A stretch of DNA of 64,000 nt from Actinomyces respiraculi (GTDB lineage Bacteria; Actinomycetota; Actinomycetes; Actinomycetales; Actinomycetaceae): positions 372,001 to 436,000 of the forward strand of contig NZ_CP063989.1 in assembly GCF_014595995.2 (NCBI RefSeq). Reading direction: 5' to 3'. The translations under genes and the position numbers were made by a program. Positions 62,304-64,000 of the stretch are shown here, in pieces (position 1 is the first letter of the stretch; each line of letters begins with the position of its first letter). The notes below the pieces were generated by a model that had not been told where the DNA came from, did not search any database, and saw only the letters and a list, made by a program, of their open reading frames with translations.

Positions 62304-63269
62304 TCAGACGGTGGGGAGGGCAATCTCCTTGCCGCCGCGCGACATGGCCTCGACCGCGCCGGACTGGGAGTTGCGGCGGAACAGGACGTTCGCGGCGCCC
62401 GACAGGGCCCGCGCCTCAACCACGCGCGGCTGGCGGAACTGCCCGTGCTGGCCCGGGACAACCCCACCCGAGGGCAGCAGCGCCACGCGCGTGTCCGCGG
62501 TGAGGTAGAGACCCGCCTCAACCACGCAGTTGTCCCCCAGCGGGATCCCCAGGCCCGAGCTGGCCCCCAGCAGGCAGCCCTCGCCTAGGCTCACCCGGTC
62601 CACGCCGGCGGTGGGCGCGGCCATCGTCGAGGCGCCGACGCCGATGTCCGAGCCCGCACCGATGATGACGCCCTGGGCGACGCGCCCCTCAATGAGGGAG
62701 CGGCCCAGGGTGCCCGCGTTGTAGCTGACGAGGCCGGACTGCGTGACAACCGTGCCCTCGGACAGGTAGGCGCCCAGGCGCACGCCCTCGGCGTCGCCCA
62801 CGCGCACACCCGAAGGAATGACGTAGTCGAGCATGCGCGGGAAGCGGTCCACCGAGCGGACCGTCACCGGGTGGCCAAGCTTGGCCCGCAGGCGTGCACG
62901 CGTGGTCTCGAAGTCCTCGGCCGCACAGGGCCCCTCGCTCGTCCACACGACGTTGGCCAGGCGCGAGACGATCCCGTCGAGGTTGACGGTGCCGGGCAGC
63001 ACGCGGCGGTGGGACAGCAGATGCAGGCGCAGGTAGGCGCCCGCCACCGTCTGGGGGGCGTCGTCCAGGTCCGACCACGTGCGCACGACGGTCGTGTGCA
63101 CACCGCGGGCCTCGTCGCGCCGCTCCATGGCGGACAGGGTGGCGAGCAGGTCCGCGTGCCCGTCCTCGGGCTCGTCGCCCAGAATGGGCCGGGGATACCA
63201 GACGTCAAGGGTGTTGCCGTCATCGGTTACGGTAGCGAGGCCCAGGCCCCAGGCGCTGCGTGTCGTCAT
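62304..63269 (-). CDS. dapD: Tetrahydrodipicolinate N-succinyltransferase
   Basis: The 321-residue protein starts at the ATG at 63269. The N-terminal half (WGLGLATVTDDGNTLDVWYP, DAPQTVAGAYLRLHLLSHR) is the actinobacterial DapD domain. The second half is a left-handed parallel beta-helix with hexapeptide repeats (LGAYLSEGTVVTQSGLVSYN, VIIGAGSDIGVGASTM). It uses succinyl-CoA in the first step of the succinylase branch of diaminopimelate synthesis. The gene is divergent from the phosphatase and upstream of sdhC on the same strand, with a 115-base gap. Confidence 0.93.
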   Translation of the reverse strand: MTTRSAWGLGLATVTDDGNTLDVWYPRPILGDEPEDGHADLLATLSAMERRDEARGVHTTVVRTWSDLDDAPQTVAGAYLRLHLLSHRRVLPGTVNLDGIVSRLANVVWTSEGPCAAEDFETTRARLRAKLGHPVTVRSVDRFPRMLDYVIPSGVRVGDAEGVRLGAYLSEGTVVTQSGLVSYNAGTLGRSLIEGRVAQGVIIGAGSDIGVGASTMAAPTAGVDRVSLGEGCLLGASSGLGIPLGDNCVVEAGLYLTADTRVALLPSGGVVPGQHGQFRQPRVVEARALSGAANVLFRRNSQSGAVEAMSRGGKEIALPTV

Positions 63270-63397
63270 GGCTCACACGATACGGGAGGTCGTGGGGCCG
63301 TGGGGCTCCGATCCGGACGAGAGAGGATCGCACTTCCCGCCTCCGGTTCTTCGAGACGCACCCGGGGCGCCCATCCGGGCGTGAGAAGATCACGTCA

Positions 63398-64000
63398 TGG
63401 AGAGCACGGCACGCACGACGATCCATCTCATGAGGCATGGCGAGGTCCACAACCCCGAGGGCGTCCTGTACGGGCGCATGCCCGGCTACCACTTGTCCGC
63501 ACTGGGGCACCAGATGGCGGCCCAGGTCGCCGACGTCCTGTCCTCCTCCGGCCACGACCTCGCGGCCGTCATCACCTCCCCGCTCGAACGCGCCGTCGAG
63601 ACCGGCGCCCCCACTGCCGCCGCCTTTGGCCTGACGGCCCAGACGGACGTGCGGCTCATCGAGGCGGACAACCACTTCGAGGGCGTGCCCGTCAACGCCA
63701 ACCGGTGGGTCCTGGCCCACCCCGAGCACTGGCGCTACTACCTCAATCCCCTGCGCCCCTCCTGGGGTGAGCCCTACACCGAGCTCGTCGCCCGCGTCAG
63801 CGCCGTCGTACGCCAGGCCCGGGCGCGCTACGAGGGCCACGAGGTGCTGCTCGTCTCCCACCAGCTGCCCGTGTGGGCCACCCGCCTGTGGCTCGAGGGC
63901 CGCCCGCTTGCCCACGACCCGCGTCGGCGCGAGTGCTCGCTGGCCTCCCTGACCTCCCTCACCTTCGACGGCGCCACGCTCACGGGCCTGGCCTACTGGG
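63398..64000 (+). CDS. Histidine phosphatase family protein (partial, runs off the window end)
   Basis: From the ATG at 63398 the frame is open to the window edge, 201 codons. LMRHGEVHNPEGVLYGRMPG carries the RHG motif with the catalytic His, TSPLERAVETGAP follows, and the second His is in HEVLLVSHQLPVW. The family covers phosphoglycerate mutase-like phosphatases. In Actinobacteria relatives of this type are often adjacent to membrane thioredoxin or cytochrome c-biogenesis genes, but the next gene is not visible. The C terminus is missing. Confidence 0.85.

Overview
The window is a GC-rich bacterial chromosome segment (GTG starts common, ATGA/GTGA stop-start overlaps, little intergenic DNA). 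The actinobacterial lysine/DAP genes, a fdxA-dapC neighbourhood, a three-gene sdhCAB locus and many Actinomyces-like accessory proteins point to the Actinomycetaceae, most likely Actinomyces or a close relative. All functional names come from reading motifs and domain order; no database search was run.

Layout. 0-3.3 kb: housekeeping DNA metabolism (xseA partial, rmuC) and the ATPase ychF. 3.4-6.3 kb: a lower-GC, partly decayed accessory patch (zinc-ribbon membrane protein, DUF3800-like protein, acetyltransferase and aminotransferase remnants). 6.5-13.4 kb: a BCCT transporter, an Rrf2 regulator/quinone oxidoreductase/hydrolase operon with a palindromic operator, a DUF4256-like protein, an MFS transporter and the ribosome-rescue factor arfB. 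13.5-19.8 kb: diaminopimelate dehydrogenase (ddh), then an accessory island with a PrsW-like membrane domain fused to a predicted nuclease toxin, four tandem paralogous putative immunity genes, and a chimeric internally deleted copy of the ddh 3' end. 19.9-35.7 kb: ordinary metabolism and small enzymes (EcsC-like protein, trpB, DUF368 lipid-carrier transporter, M48 and M18 peptidases, Pth2, GtrA, Nudix, BioY and others). 35.9-47.5 kb: two complete peptide ABC transport systems back to back. 47.7-54.1 kb: a PH-like membrane protein, a convergent 20-bp repeat array, typA, and a large acidic-repeat VanW protein. 54.2-64 kb: fdxA, dapC, gltA, sdhCAB, dapD and a histidine phosphatase; fdxA and dapC are separated by a 1.4-kb cassette bounded by a perfect 46-bp inverted repeat.

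Four things stand out. (1) The first peptide-binding lipoprotein (35926-37581) is circularly permuted: the canonical C-terminal lobe sits directly behind the signal peptide, ahead of the canonical N-terminal part. (2) The PrsW-nuclease fusion with its immunity array looks like an undescribed kind of membrane-anchored polymorphic toxin, and the ddh-derived duplication suggests how the island arrived or rearranged. (3) The cassette between fdxA and dapC carries an AbiEi/DUF559-like gene between inverted arrays of 22-bp repeats. (4) A second array with the same architecture but a different core (20-bp units, five forward then four inverted) lies upstream of typA without a gene inside.

Pathway logic: ddh, dapC and dapD together give both the dehydrogenase and the succinylase routes to meso-diaminopimelate. 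gltA and sdhCAB contribute TCA-cycle steps. The two Opp/Dpp-type systems and the peptidases suggest a peptide-scavenging lifestyle.
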